From NCBI GenBank assembly GCA_017311315.1, contig CM029634.1:25833339-25897338 (forward strand): a DNA stretch of 64,000 bases. The letters are read 5' to 3'. Source of the stretch: Dendrocalamus latiflorus (lineage: Eukaryota > Streptophyta > Magnoliopsida > Poales > Poaceae). The position numbers and the translations under genes were made by a program. The notes beneath the pieces are model-generated. The model did no database searches. It saw nothing but the letters and a program-made list of their open reading frames with translations, and was not told the origin of the DNA. Within the stretch, counting starts at the first letter, position 1; every line of letters begins with the position of its first letter. Shown in pieces: positions 10,179 through 21,295 of this stretch.

Positions 10179-13173
10179 CTACGGGTTCCCGACGCCTTCG
10201 GAGGGCCCAGCGCCGCCATCGTCGCATCGAGGGACCCCGTCCAGAAATTGGCCGAGGCTCCCCGTCCCATAGAGCGACTTCTGGAGCTCGATCCGTGCAG
10301 CATCCGGCCTGACATAAGCCTAGATCCGGTCGAAGAAGGGCCCGAGGGCAAGGCGAGTGGAGCAGACGGCGTCGGACATTACTCCGGCCCCGCCAGGCAT
10401 CTCCAGCTGGGGGTCATCCAGCCCGGCGATGTGCGTACAACCGCGGTGCTGCAGGAGCGCGCACACCAAGCATGCCGACGTGTACGCGCAGTGGGTGCCG
10501 AAGGACGTCGCCGCGTCGCGCACGACGTTGGCGGCATCCCCGACCCAGCGGAGCGTCCGAGACAACTCCTCCGGGCCGAAGGCGCGGTCCGGCACCTCAG
10601 TTACCAGCCCTTGAAGATGGCTCTCCAGCGCTTGCATGGCGTCCCACGCAACCACCGAGGCGTCGCCAAGTGTCTGGTTACGCTCCGCTAGAGTCAGGGC
10701 AAGCTCGCATTTTTCCTTCTCTAGCGAGGCGACCTGCTCCAGGAGCCCGTTCCGCTCCGCCGCAAACCTCTGTTCAAAAGCTGCCGCGGCCGACTCCCGC
10801 GTCGACGCAACAAGTCCCTCGGCGTGCGCCCTCGCTTCGGCGCATTCCGCTTCCAGCTGGCGGATGCGGGCGTCCTGGGCAGAGCGGGCGCCAGAGGCTT
10901 CGCGCAGCTCCTCCTCTGCGGCCCGCAGCCTATCCTCGAGTGCCTTTCGGCCACGAGCATAGGCCGTTTGCAGGGCCTGCCCCAGCACAAGTGTCTGTAG
11001 AAGGGAAAAGACTTAGCAAGCTCAGCTAGCCCAGGCGTGGTCGCATGAGTACTTACCCTCACCCCAGACACCTCGAAGGCGTCCTCGAGGCGCCCCGCCC
11101 CGTAGGTCTGCAGCACTTGCGGGTCGACGCTGGTGGCCGCGTCATTCACAATCCTGCGCCACGCCCTCAGTGTCTCCGGAGGCGGCATGAAGTCCGCGGG
11201 GCTTACGCGCGCGGAGGCCCCGTGTTCCGCCAAGGGCCCCCCCCTCCGGAATGAGCAACGCTGCAAACAGGGATACAGGTGAGCACCCCAAGGCACAAAA
11301 GCATACACCAAGGTAAGCTAAGCCACCGTACCCTCGGTAGCAGAAGGAATGGTCCCGCCGCGGGCAGAAGCCTCCGCGATCGGGGAGGGTGACGACTGTC
11401 CCTGCACGGCGGGAGGCGTGGCCAGAGGGGCAGAAGGCGCGTATGCCGCAGGGTCCCCGGCGCTTGCGCTGGAGTCCCACAAGCTTCTGATGCCCGTGGC
11501 CACGACGAATCCTCGCGGTGTCCGGTGGAGCTCTGGCCGCACACACGACCGTTTAGCCGGGGCAGCCAGCAGCGACGCCGCCCCTGCAGCTGCGGTTGGG
11601 GGAGACCCCGCGGCTGCTGCGCCCGGGGGCGAAGGTTCCGCGGTGGCGGTTGTCGCAGGGGGCACCTCGCTTTCGGCTGCTGTCGGTAAAGGCAGCGCAG
11701 CTCCGTGCGCCCTCGTGGAGGGCGCCTCCGGCACCACAGCGGCCGCGGTCGAAAGCTCCACCTCGGCATCGCCGGTCCGCACGGGTTCCGCCTCGGTGAC
11801 TTCGGCAGGCGGTGAGACTTCCCCCCTCCGGCTGCCCGCGGCGAACTCGCCGTCCGGGACGCTCGCCGAAGATACCTTGCCTTCGGCATCTGCGCCACCC
11901 AAGCCCGAATCGGCATACCTCGCCGAGTCCGACTCCGCGTCCGCCGCGCCCTCGGAAACACTAGCAGCAGGCGCCCCGCTGCGGCCCCTCTTCCGAGACA
12001 GGGCCTTCTTCTTCTTCGCTGCACCGTCGTCTGGAGTGACACGGTCCGGCACGGCAAGGCCCAGGACCTCGCACACGCGGTTTATTCGCCCCAGTCCCGC
12101 CTCGGCGATAGCAGACGCGCGCTGCTCGTGCTCTCTGGCGGTGTACAGCCCCAGGAATACGCGCGTGGCTTGCTCCGCCTCCTCCAAGGAAATCCCTGAA
12201 GCAAACGAGAATAGCATCAGCATGTAACGCATTTCGCGTGAACAAAGGAGGGACGCGATCGAGGCTTACGAAGATCGGGCGGCGCCGGCAGCGAGCAGAC
12301 CCATGGCCAAACATTGTCGTCTCGACGCCTCTCGGCGGCAAGACGCCAGTCGTAGGCAAGCGGTGCCACGTCGTACATCACGTACTCTTCGGCGAGGTCG
12401 CGCATGTTGAGGCGGGCGGCCACGCCTACAAGCCGCTTGACCCTCCGCTTGTCCTCATCATCGAGCGTTCGGCCGGGCGAGGGCTTGAACGCGATCGGTC
12501 GGCCTGTGCACTCAAGGCCGCTCCCGCTCTCCACACGGTGGTAGAACCACCGCTTCATCCAGTAAGACTCCCACTTCCCGCGAGTTGAGTTCGCGGGGAA
12601 GAGCTTCTTGCACGACGGGCGAAGAATAAAAGTGACACTACCGAAGCTCGACAGCATCCCGTCCTTCCGGCCCTTGGGCTGGCATCGTGCCTCGTGAAGA
12701 TAGGCAAACAACGACGCGCTGGGCCAACACGCCCCCGAGCGCAAGGCCCAGCTGTACACCGCGTGCCGGGCCACGGCGTTCGGAGTCAGTTGTGCCAGCT
12801 CCAGCCCGAAGGTCCGCAGCACGTCGCCCACCATAGCCGCCGCTGGGATCCGGAGCCCCGCGTCGAAAAAGGCAACGAACACGACCGCCTCCGACCTCTC
12901 GGGATGCGGTTCCGTCTCGTCGGCGGTGGGCAATCGTACCTCCTGGCGCCCGGACAACTTCCCCGCGTGCAGGAGCCCTTGGATCGTCTTCTCGGTCACG
13001 AGCGAGGGGCCTAGCTCGCCGGAGAACGTGCCTTCCTCCTCCGCCACCAGCCGCTCCTGGTCCGCTGCCGTCGGGTCGCGCTCTTGGAGCGCGTATTTCA
13101 CCTTCAACAGCGAGGACCGCCGGCGAATGTTAGGGCCACCAATCGCCTGGCCGCGCTCGCTACTGGAGGCCAT
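10179..13173 (-). pseudogene. Antisense additional ORF of the Tat-type element (transposase_28-like, coiled coil), four exons
   Basis: On the strand opposite to gag lies a spliced gene. Inferred exons (minus strand) are 13173-12270, 12195-11332, 11260-11057 and 10994-10179, with GT/AG introns of 74, 71 and 62 bases; the junction at 12269/12196 keeps frame. Exon 1 encodes a globular domain of the rice 'putative gypsy type transposon' (PF04195-like) family, including WESYWMKRWFYH. Exon 2 is Ala/Pro/Ser-rich and disordered. Exon 3 holds an ETLRAWRRIVNDAATS segment. Exon 4 is a Glu/Arg/Ala-rich coiled coil. Two defects are seen: an eight-base G run (11237-11244) puts most of exon 3 out of frame, and an in-frame TAG at 10322-10320 precedes the last 47 codons. 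The function of these antisense ORFs is unknown to me. Confidence 0.75.
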
Positions 13174-13675
13174 CGCTTCCCACGGAGAGACTGAAGCGGT
13201 GAAGATAGCGCGAAGGTGTAGAGGGCGGAGCAGATAGGAAACAGGGTGTAAAGCTGCGGGGACGCCATTACGGGGGGGCTATTTCAAGCCACCTCGCCCA
13301 TACCGCCGCTACCGAAGCGTCGCAACGATCCGCGTGCCGGATGCAACCGTAGCGGTGTAAAGGTCCGCCCCGCACGATTCCCCGTAACTGAAAGCGAAGG
13401 GTCGCGAAGGTCCGTGTACGAGGCGCGACCGCAGTCGTACAAGCGCCCGTCCAGCGCAGCGCCCCACACCCAACGCTGGAAGGTCACGACCACAGGCGCC
13501 AAGGACCGTCACAGCACGGCGTTACCTAGCCGCTGTTATAGGCGCACCAATGGGCCAGGGGATCACAACAGCTCCGGCGCCGCGCCATTCACTGCCCGCC
13601 CCGTGTCCCCCTTGCCTAGGGAAGAGGCGAGCGGCCGCGAGCACGCAACCGTCCACATCCCGCCGCGTAGAATAC
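13174..13675. other. GC-rich tail of the Gypsy element and promoter side of the antisense gene
   Basis: No ORF is supported. By position it would hold the promoter of the minus-strand gene starting at 13173. No clear TATA box was seen, and no 3' LTR resembling 5707-5953 is present. Confidence 0.4.
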
Positions 13676-13752
13676 CCAAAACAAACTCAAACTCACTAAA
13701 CCACCGTCAATTACTCATCACCAACATGGGGATACCTCCACATGGTCTCTCA
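13676..13752 (-). mobile_element. Outer end of the minus-strand Copia 5' LTR
   Basis: These bases match, inverted, the first about 70 bases of the LTR at 17612, including the strings CGTCAATTACTCA and CCACATGGTCTCTCA. They mark the true 5' end of the minus-strand element. The next base (13753) re-enters the integrase reading frame of the plus-strand Copia. Confidence 0.8.
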
Positions 13753-15910
13753 AACCGTACCTTGGTCGAGATGGCCAGGACGATGCTTGATGAGTACACT
13801 ACACTTAGGAAGTTTTGGGCTGAGGCTATAGCGACCGCGTGCCATGTTTCCAACAGAGTTTTTCTCTGGGCACACTTGCATCGCACTTCCTATGAGCTGA
13901 GATATGGGAGAATGCCCAGTGTCTCTCATTTTCGTGTGTTTGGTTGCAAGTGTTTCATTTTGAAGTCTGAGAACCTAGATAAGTTCGAATCACGCTCGTG
14001 TGATGGTATCTTTCTAGGCTACTCGACTTCTTCGCGGGTGTATAGGGTCTGGAATTGCGAGTTTAGTAAGTTGGTAGAGACCTGTGAGGTGACCTTCGAC
14101 GAGGCCAGTCCGGGGACTAGGCCCGATATCTCAGGTTCTTTAAAGCAGTCTGAGCCCATCTTTGTGGACGATAAGGAGGATGGAGATGAGGGTTATCTAC
14201 CCGATCCAATTCCTCATCCTCCCCTTGAGGTGCCTTCTTCCACTGCACCTCCAGGCGATCAGCCCATGCCTTCTGCTTCCTCCGGAGCTAGTGGCTTTGT
14301 TCCTACCTCGTCATCTCATGAGGTAGATGTCATTTCTTCTTCTCATCCAGGACCTCCTCGACATATCCAGAAAGACCATCCTTCCGAGCAGATGATTGGA
14401 TATCTTTTCGAGCGTGTCACCCACTCAAAATCCGTCATGTTCTATTTCTGTTTCCATTCTGCCTTTGTTGCCTCATTCGAGCCCAAGGACGTTTGTCATG
14501 CTCTTTCTGATGAGTCTTGGGTCAATGCCATGCATGAGGAGTTGGAAAATTTCAAGAGAAACAAGGTCTGGTCGCTTGTTGAGCCCCCTCGAGGTCATAA
14601 TGTCATTGGGACTAAGTGAGTGTTCAAGAACAAGCAGAGTGAGGATGGGGTAGTCATTCGGAACAAGGCTAGACTGGTAGCTCAGGGTTTTTCCCAGGTT
14701 GAGGGTCTAGATTTTGAGGAGGCATTTTCCCCTGTAGCTAGACTTGAGGCCATTAGAATCCTGCTTGCTTTCGCAGCTTCTAAGGGTTTCAGGCTATACC
14801 AGATGGATGGCAAGAGTGCCTTCCTCAATGGTTTTATTAAGGAAGAAGTCTATGTGAGACAGCCTCCAGGTTTCGAGAACCCCAAATACCCAAACCATGT
14901 CTACAAGCTTTCCTTGGTTTCCAGATCAAGCAGACTCGGGATGGTACTTTCTTGCATCAGGGTAAGTACACTCGTGACCTCCTGAGACGCTTTGACATGA
15001 GTGATGGTAAACCCGTGTCAACTCCCATGGCGTCCACAGCTTCTCTTGACCCAGATGAGGACGGCGAGCCAGTTGATTAGAAGGAATATCGCAGCATGAT
15101 TGGCTCCCTCTTATATCTCACCGCCAGGCGGTGAAACGCATCCTTCGGTACCTTCGAGCTACCATTGACTATGGTATCTGGTACTCTTCCTCGTCCTATC
15201 TTTCCTTGAGAGCCTTCTCGGATGTAGACTTTGCTGGCTGTAGGATAGATAGGAAGAGCACTTCTGGCACCTGCCAATTCATTGGCACTTGTTTTGTTTC
15301 TTGGTCGTCTAGGAAGCAGTCCGGGGTTGCACAGTCCACCGCAAAGGCCGAGTACGCTGCTGCCGCCAGTTGTTGCAGTCAGGTACTTTGGATGGTCTCG
15401 ACCCTACGAGACTTTGGGTTAGCCATAGACAGTGTTCCACTCTTTTGTGATAACACTTCTGCCATTAACATTGCTAAGAACCCAGTGCAGTATTCTCGGA
15501 CCAAGCATATTGATATTAGATATCATTTCCTTCGAGACCATGTGGAGAAGGGTGATATAGTGCTCTAGTTTGTTGAGAGTGACCACCAGTTGGCTGATAT
15601 CTTTACCAAGCCTTTGGATAGCTCTAGGTTTTTAGCTTTGCGAGGAGAATTTGGGGTGAGTGTTCCACTCTTTTGTGATAACACTTCTGCCATTAACATT
15701 GCTAAGAACCCAGTGCAGCATTCTCGGACCAAGCATATTGATATTAGATATCACTTCCTTCGAGACCATGTGGAGAAGGGTGATATAGTGCTCCAGTTTG
15801 TTGAGAGTGACCACTAGTTGGCTGATATCTTTACCAAGCCTTTGGATAGCTCTAGGTTTTTAGCTCTGCGAGGAGAGCTTGGGGTGGTTTATCCTTATGG
15901 ACTGTTGTGA
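13753..15910 (+). pseudogene. pol: Copia integrase C-part, RT and RNase H, degraded
   Basis: Translation begins mid-integrase (NRTLVEMARTMLDEY), because a sibling element occupies the upstream part. It proceeds through the integrase C-terminus (GIFLGYSTSSRVYRVWN) to the RT start. An in-frame TGA at 14617-14619 stands where these polyproteins normally have Trp. RT continues (KARLVAQGFSQVEGLDFEEA, MDGKSAFLNGFIKEEVYV) and then loses the segment containing the YVDD box near 14910. After another gap near 15128, RNase H follows (DRKSTSGTCQFIG, CDNTSAINIAKNP, ADIFTKPL). Stops at 15567-15569 and 15815-15817 and an internal 228-bp duplication add to the decay. The final stop is 15908-15910. Confidence 0.9.
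15431..15886 (+). repeat. 228-bp in-frame tandem duplication in RNase H
   Basis: 15431-15658 and 15659-15886 are near-identical, both starting AGTGTTCCACTCTTTTG and ending GGGGTG. The unit is 76 codons, so frame is preserved. It covers the region from CDNTSAINIAKNP through ADIFTKPL. Confidence 0.95.
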
Positions 15911-17611
15911 GGGGGAGTTTTACGCTTCATGCTTTATCTTGTTTATTTTGCTCTTACTCTTTTCTGTTGCATTGCATATGGGTGCATTGGGGTTAGTCCT
16001 TCTAGCATAGATTAGAGTATTTCTCTTGTCTAGTTGCTTAGACTTCTTCCTCTCATCTTGTGATTCAAGGATGCTGCTTATTAGCTGTTTCTCTTCTCAC
16101 TAGGTTGAGCTCACTCACTTCTTGTAGGTTCTAGCGAAGGTTGGGCCACCCTCGGGTAGACAGGGTACGTGTTTGCTCCTTAGTGTGTTAGTTGACCAGC
16201 TGATGGTCCTAGAGTCATATGGGGTAGATGAGAGTTAGTCTGAACCATAGTTTCCTCTATATCTTGTCTATGCTCTAAGGACTGCCTTTTTGATTTCTTA
16301 GCCAGCTTCTCATTTTTATTACTTTGGTTCAGGGGGAGTTCATTTGGGAGCTTCTAGATCTTAATGTTGACATAACTCAACTTAAATTAAAATTGCATCT
16401 CATGTTGAGGGGGAGCTGGATTTTCTTGCATTTTAGCATTTTACTATGTAATATAACTATATGGAGCCTTGATTATTATCCTGATTATGACATATTTACA
16501 ATGAATTACATCTTACCATGATCTGAGCTTACTTGCTAGATATATCATGATCTTATATGTGTAGTCTAGTCTTTGCCATGATAGGTTGATTAAAATGCTC
16601 AACTTGAACTAATTCATGTCATGTTAGCTCTTGAGACTAGTCTGCCTTTAGTTATCCTTTTATGAGTCATGCCATGTCAAATAGGCTGAGTTGAGTCTTG
16701 AATCTATATTGAGCTTTAGATTAAGCTATGTTAGTTCCTTGATGAAACATGAGTTAGTACAACCTTTTAAGAAAGCAAAAGGATCTCTTTTGTGCGAAAG
16801 AACTGATCTCACCAATTCTTTCTCATGAGACAGCTTGCCATTGCACTAGGCATGAACTCAGGGGGAGTTTTAGTTAACCAAGACTATCTTCTTAAGCTTC
16901 TAGCTTGGAGTGGTCGCATAAGGCTTGAGATCTAGCACATGACTAAACAAAAATCTGGTTGGAAACAATCATGAGATTTATAAAGAAAAACATGTCAATA
17001 GTGCTCAAATTGCTTAATTCCACAAAGTGCAAGTACTTAAACAAGTGATTCATTCTTGAACGTGTAGCACTCTAAATTGACTCAATACTACCTTCTTGGT
17101 TCCACTTAGGTTATTGACATGGCCTGCATCATCTTTGGATACCTCTAGCTAGACTACAACCATGGTTGACTTGACATGCTAATAAATTCAACTAAATTTC
17201 AGATTGTGACTTTTTGGCTTAACTTTATTATACATTCCTTGTCATGATCTTGATAGCACTCTTATATGTTATGGCTTATTGTAATTCTCATATGGTCATT
17301 TTGGATAATCTTCATGGCTCTAAATGCTTAAAATAAATAAACTTCAGCCATTTCATCCAACATCATGCCTTATTCTCTCTTTTGCATCCTTGATGATTCT
17401 ATTGCCAAAAGGGGGAGAATAGCGGAGAAAAAGCCATTTGGGAACTTTCTGGAGCGTTGGAGAACAATTTGCTCTTTCTGTTTGTGCTCCGTTTGTCGAC
17501 ATGGTCATGAGTCTCTTTGTTTCTCTTCAGACCATGCTTGAGTTTCCTTCATTTTTCAAACTCAACTTTATGCTTTTTCTCGGTTTGTCAATATACTCAT
17601 CAAGGGGAGAT
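15911..17611 (+). mobile_element. Sirevirus-like 3' non-coding region with repeated polypurine tracts
   Basis: No ORF above about 65 codons is present. GGGGGAG occurs at 15911, 16332, about 16409, 16861 and 17411, and AGGGGAGAT lies at 17603-17611 immediately before the LTR. Multiple polypurine tracts upstream of the 3' LTR are a described feature of Sirevirus-type Copia elements. No envelope-like ORF was recognised. Confidence 0.7.
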
Positions 17612-18145
17612 TGAGAGACCATGTGGTTGCGACCCCATGCTTGTGGTGAGTAATTGACGAGTATTCTAAAAAGATTGAGTTTCGTTTGTGCGTTTCGTGC
17701 CATGATGGCATTTGACTCAGTCGGGTTTGGTTAGTCGGACTTGAGGCGTATTTTTCTTCCCGTTTGAGCTTTTGGGCTATTTTATGCTTGAGTACGATTC
17801 ATTGATGCTAATCGTGATTACATGTTTCGAGCGGTGCTATGTGATGCATTTCTTGTCTGTGATGGCTGCAGGACATCGAGGCGAAGTCGTGGCGAGGCAA
17901 GGGATGACCGGACTAGGCGCAGGTGGTGCTAAGGTCAAAGCGGTCGAGGTGTGCCGAAGACGGCGTGAACTCGAGGTGGTTGCGAGGCTTGGACGGCAAG
18001 AAATGAGGAAGCTTCCCGGAAGGTGCAGGAGGGGCGTTTTGGTGAATTTGCAAAGCTGCACTAAAGGAAGTAGATTATGGATAAAGTATTGGAGTTGTTG
18101 AGGCTTAATGGGTAAAGCAAATTTCAAACCCTTTAGTGGAAGCCT

Positions 18146-18152
18146 ATATAAG
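18146..18152 (+). promoter_or_regulatory. LTR TATA box
   Basis: TATATAA within GCCTATATAAGGAGG lies about a third of the way into the LTR, the usual place for the retrotransposon promoter. The equivalent site in the minus-strand sibling LTR is degraded. Confidence 0.6.
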
Positions 18153-18996
18153 GAGGGGATGTCTCCTGGTGCAGGCATGGCTTTTGAGAGGGATTAGAAA
18201 TTGTTTTACTTTGTGCTTTAGTAGTTGAGAGTTGGTGAGGGGGACAGAGTGTTGTTCATCTCTCCCTGTGTGTGTTCTTGGGTTTCTTGAGCTTGTGAGA
18301 GGGAGAAGATGAGTTGATACATCATGTAATCATTCCTCTGTATTCAATCGCGTATGGGGACTCCTATGTAATCCTTGATTGATTGGGAACGAATCTTCTG
18401 AAGTTTATCTCTTGTGCTTGCCTGTTTTCTCTTCGTGTTCTTCTCTGCTTGATTTCTCAGATTCTCGTTTTGGTGTGGTTTCTAGCTGAGAAGTAGCAAA
18501 ATGGATTGCTCTGTGATGGGATTGTATTTCTAGACCCTTTGGTCAGCTAATTCCAAGAGCAAATTGATTGAATCACAAGAATCACATTTCTCTCCTTCCT
18601 GCGTTCATATTTTTCCTGTTCTTAAAAATCTAGGGTTTGGTGATGTTTTCATTTTCTCCTCTAAAGTTGGTGCACTGAGATGTGCATTTGAGTCCTAAGA
18701 CTATTGCTTAGATAATCTCTTAATTTCATTGTCAAAGGATCAAAGTTTAGAGGGCAATTGGAGTTTTGGTGCTGCTCTCTGTATTTTATCAGGTGTTGGC
18801 TTAAATCTCCATTTCATGTTCAATTGGTGAATCCTTTTGATTCCTAAGGTCTTATGGGTATTTAGTTTATGCTCTTGATGTTTTTGCCTGAGGAGAAGAA
18901 AAGGTTTTCTGTAATTTCTCTAAGTTTGCAAGCCTCAGTAATTTTAGAGCTTCTGTTGTGCGCTTCTGCTCTCTGCCCCTGTCTGAACTTCGAAGG

Positions 18997-19126
18997 CCGG
19001 TCAGACCGGATCTTTTGGGGCGGTCAGACCGGTATATAGCCGGCGGTCTGACCGGCGGCAAATGACCGGTCAGACCGGCCTGGCTACTGCGGTCTGATCG
19101 CCTAGCACATTCAGGTCAGACCGGCC
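18997..19126. repeat. Cluster of CCGGTCAGACCGG palindromes in LTR
   Basis: Six to seven copies of CCGGTCAGACCGG or close variants (for example GGCGGTCTGACCGGCGG) occur in 130 bases, mirroring the cluster at 4196-4322. Confidence 0.9.
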
Positions 19127-19359
19127 CCTCTGCGTTTTGTGCTGACTCTTGGTTTTTCTCTTGGGTGTCGATCTCCATTCTCTTTTATGGTTCCTTGAGG
19201 TTCCAGAGAGCTTAAGTCCTCCTCTTCATAGCTTCTTGTAGCCATAGGAGAGGAGACTCGCTGTAAGTACTTTTCGGGGGTGTATTTTTTAAAAAAGGCA
19301 CCATTCACCCCCCCTCTGTTGCCGATTTCGATCCAACACATGGTATCTTTCTGTAATTC

Positions 19360-20960
19360 CCCGTTTGAAAGGGGGCAAAACTACTGCATTGGCACTCAGA
19401 GGAGCGTAAGAAGGATGGAATGCTAAGACAACTTGTTGATTCTGCACAGTGGAGAAACATCGATAAGAAGTTTGTAGACTTCAGTGCAGAACTGAGGAAT
19501 ATAAGGTTTGGATTGTGTACAGATGGAATGAATTATTTTGGTAACATGAGCAATCGACATAGTACTTGGCCCGTGACTCTCTGCATCTACAACCTTCCTC
19601 CTTGGTTTCATATAAAGTGGAAGTATATTTTGCTATCATTCTTATCCAAGAGATGAAGCAACATGGAAATGATATTGATATCTACCTAGCACCGTTGATG
19701 GAAGATCTAAAAATATTGTGGATCGAAGGGGTACAGGTATGGATGCGTACAAATGAGAGAACTTCACTTTACACTTCTTGTTGTTCTGTACCATAAATGA
19801 TTATCCTGCCCTTGCTAACCTATCAGGCCAGAGTACAAAAGGGGTCAAAGCATGTACTCGCTGCTTAAATGATACCGAGATTGTATGGTTGAAGCACTCG
19901 CGCAAAACTGGTACATGCATCACTGTAGGTTCCTTTGGAGGGCTCACCTATACCGTAGGATGAAGAAACAATTCTATGGAGAGAAGAAGGACAATTCAGC
20001 TCCAAGGCATTTAAGTGAAAAAGAGGTTTATGATATAGTTAAGGATTTATATGTTGTGCTCAGGAAGGGATGTAAATCGATGACCCGTGAGAAGAACGTT
20101 CAGAAGAAGAGATAATATTTTAGGACTTATCTTATTAGGAGCACCTAGAAGTTCATCACTACATTGACGTCATACACGTAGAGAAGAATGTGTGTGACAG
20201 CTTAATTGGTTTCTTACTGAACATTCATGACAAAATAAAGGATGGTGTCAACGCACAACTTGACTTGGTTGATATGGACATTAGACCTGAGTTAGCACCA
20301 ATAAAAACTGATAAAGGACGAACTTACCTTTCCCCTGCTTGTTACACTATTTAAAGCTGAGAAAACTAAATTGCGCCAGTGCTTGCATGGTGTTATAGTT
20401 TTGTCTGGTTACTCCGCCAACTTGAATAAACTGGTTTCGATGGAAGATTTGAAGTTAATGGCATGAAGTCTCATGATTGTCATGTGCTGATGACACATCT
20501 CTCCCTATTGCAATTAGAAGTATTTTGCCGATCAAGGTCCGAGAGATAATCATAAGGTTGTGTTATTTCTTTAACACAATTGCTCAAAAGGTTATCGATC
20601 TTAAAGGACTAGATGCTCTGCAGGATGAGGTTGTGGTGACTTTATGTCATCATGAGATGTATTTCCCTTCGTTATTTTTTGATATCATGGTTCATCTCGT
20701 TGTTCAAATTGTGTGGAAGATAAAAATGTACAGGCCTGTGTTCCTACATAGCATGTACCCATTCGAGAGGTTCATGAGAATTCTCAAGTCCTATGTACAA
20801 AATCGATCTTGACCGGAGGCAGCATCATCGAAGGTTATGCAACCGAAGAGGTTATTGAGTTCTATGTCGATTACATAGCTTAGCTTGAATTGATAAGTGT
20901 GCCTCAATCTCGCCATGAGAGGAGGCTCAAGGGTATCGGGACTATTGAAAGGAAAGCAAT
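19360..20960 (+). pseudogene. CACTA (En/Spm) TNP2-type transposase, decayed
   Basis: Plus-strand frames give HSEERKKDGMLR, NIRFGLCTDGMNYFGNMS, WPVTLCIYNLPPW, DIYLAPLMEDLKILW and NDYPALANLSGQSTKG, the core of the transposase that binds and cuts CACTA ends. Further down, LPIAIRSILPIKVREII and HSMYPFERFMRILKSYVQNR correspond to the C-terminal DUF4218-like domain. Several frameshifts and stops separate the pieces (for example near 19660, 19795, 20115 and 20812). The N-terminus is missing; the left side is cut by the Copia LTR at 19338. No CACTA terminal repeats were found around it. Confidence 0.9.
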
Positions 20961-21295
20961 CACTCCATATATGGATGTATCTGCACCAGTCATATCCACT
21001 ACCTGTGTGTGTTGGTTAGAGGAGTGAGCATTTCTAGTAGTGCGCGGTGTGTGCTGAGTCATAGGGAATCATGGCGGTAAAATCAGATCATAGGGAGTCT
21101 AACTAGTAGAGTTAGTGGTGTAGTTAGTGGCTGCATGTAACAGAAGCATTAGTGGTGGTAACGCACCATCAAAGATTTGTAACTGTTTATTATATTCAGT
21201 AGTATAAATAAGAAACGAAAAAGGAAAAGCTACATGGCATTATGCAGCACCAAAACTCTTGTGTGTCTTGAGTTGATTTAGAGTGTTCATATGTG
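20961..21295. other. Unassigned interval, possibly LTR-like
   Basis: No coding region was found. A stretch from 21008 (TGTTGGTTAGAGG) to about 21290, with AGTATAAATAAG near 21201, looks like part of a Copia-type LTR, but no partner or flanking duplication was found. Confidence 0.3.

Larger units (their letters stand above)
5707..13675 (+). mobile_element. Tat-type Gypsy derivative lacking RT and integrase
   Basis: Order seen: 5' LTR (5707-5953), primer-site-like sequence, gag, protease, two tandem-repeat arrays, an antisense spliced gene, and a GC-rich tail. The RT, RNase H and integrase genes are absent between about 8560 and 8750. Gag-pol followed by tandem repeats and an antisense additional ORF is known from Tat-lineage elements such as Grande. 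No 3' LTR is found before Copia LTR sequence resumes near 13676, and part of that LTR is missing too, so the right end was probably deleted. The left target flank is GTACT (5702-5706). Confidence 0.7.
2913..13752 (-). mobile_element. Sirevirus-like Copia element, inserted in a related element and itself twice interrupted
   Basis: Read on the minus strand, the element starts with a 5' LTR at 13752 (TGAGAGACC...). It continues to about 13676, is interrupted by a Gypsy element, resumes at 5706, ends its LTR at 3955 (...CCTACA), has a primer-binding site at 3954-3940 and then gag from 3898. At 2912 a Gypsy LTR breaks gag, and the rest (pol, 3' LTR) lies left of the window. The 5' LTR end sits inside the integrase frame of the plus-strand Copia, so AACCG at 13753-13757 is the predicted target duplication. 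The LTR aligns in inverted orientation with the one at 17612-19338, so both belong to related subfamilies. Confidence 0.75.
17612..19338 (+). mobile_element. LTR of the plus-strand Sirevirus-like Copia (1727 bp)
   Basis: It starts TGAGAGACCATG right after a polypurine tract and ends GATCCAACA. The last 50 bases match, inverted, the start of the LTR at 3955 (CACCATTCACCCCC and TGTTGCC blocks). The body contains a TATA box and a palindrome cluster. It is followed by CATGGTATC and then CACTA transposase sequence. Confidence 0.8.

Noticed and set aside
13681..17680. Inverted repeat flanking a 4-kb segment, first read as terminal repeats of a novel element
   Set aside because: Explained by ends of two related LTRs in opposite orientation, one belonging to the inserted minus-strand element.
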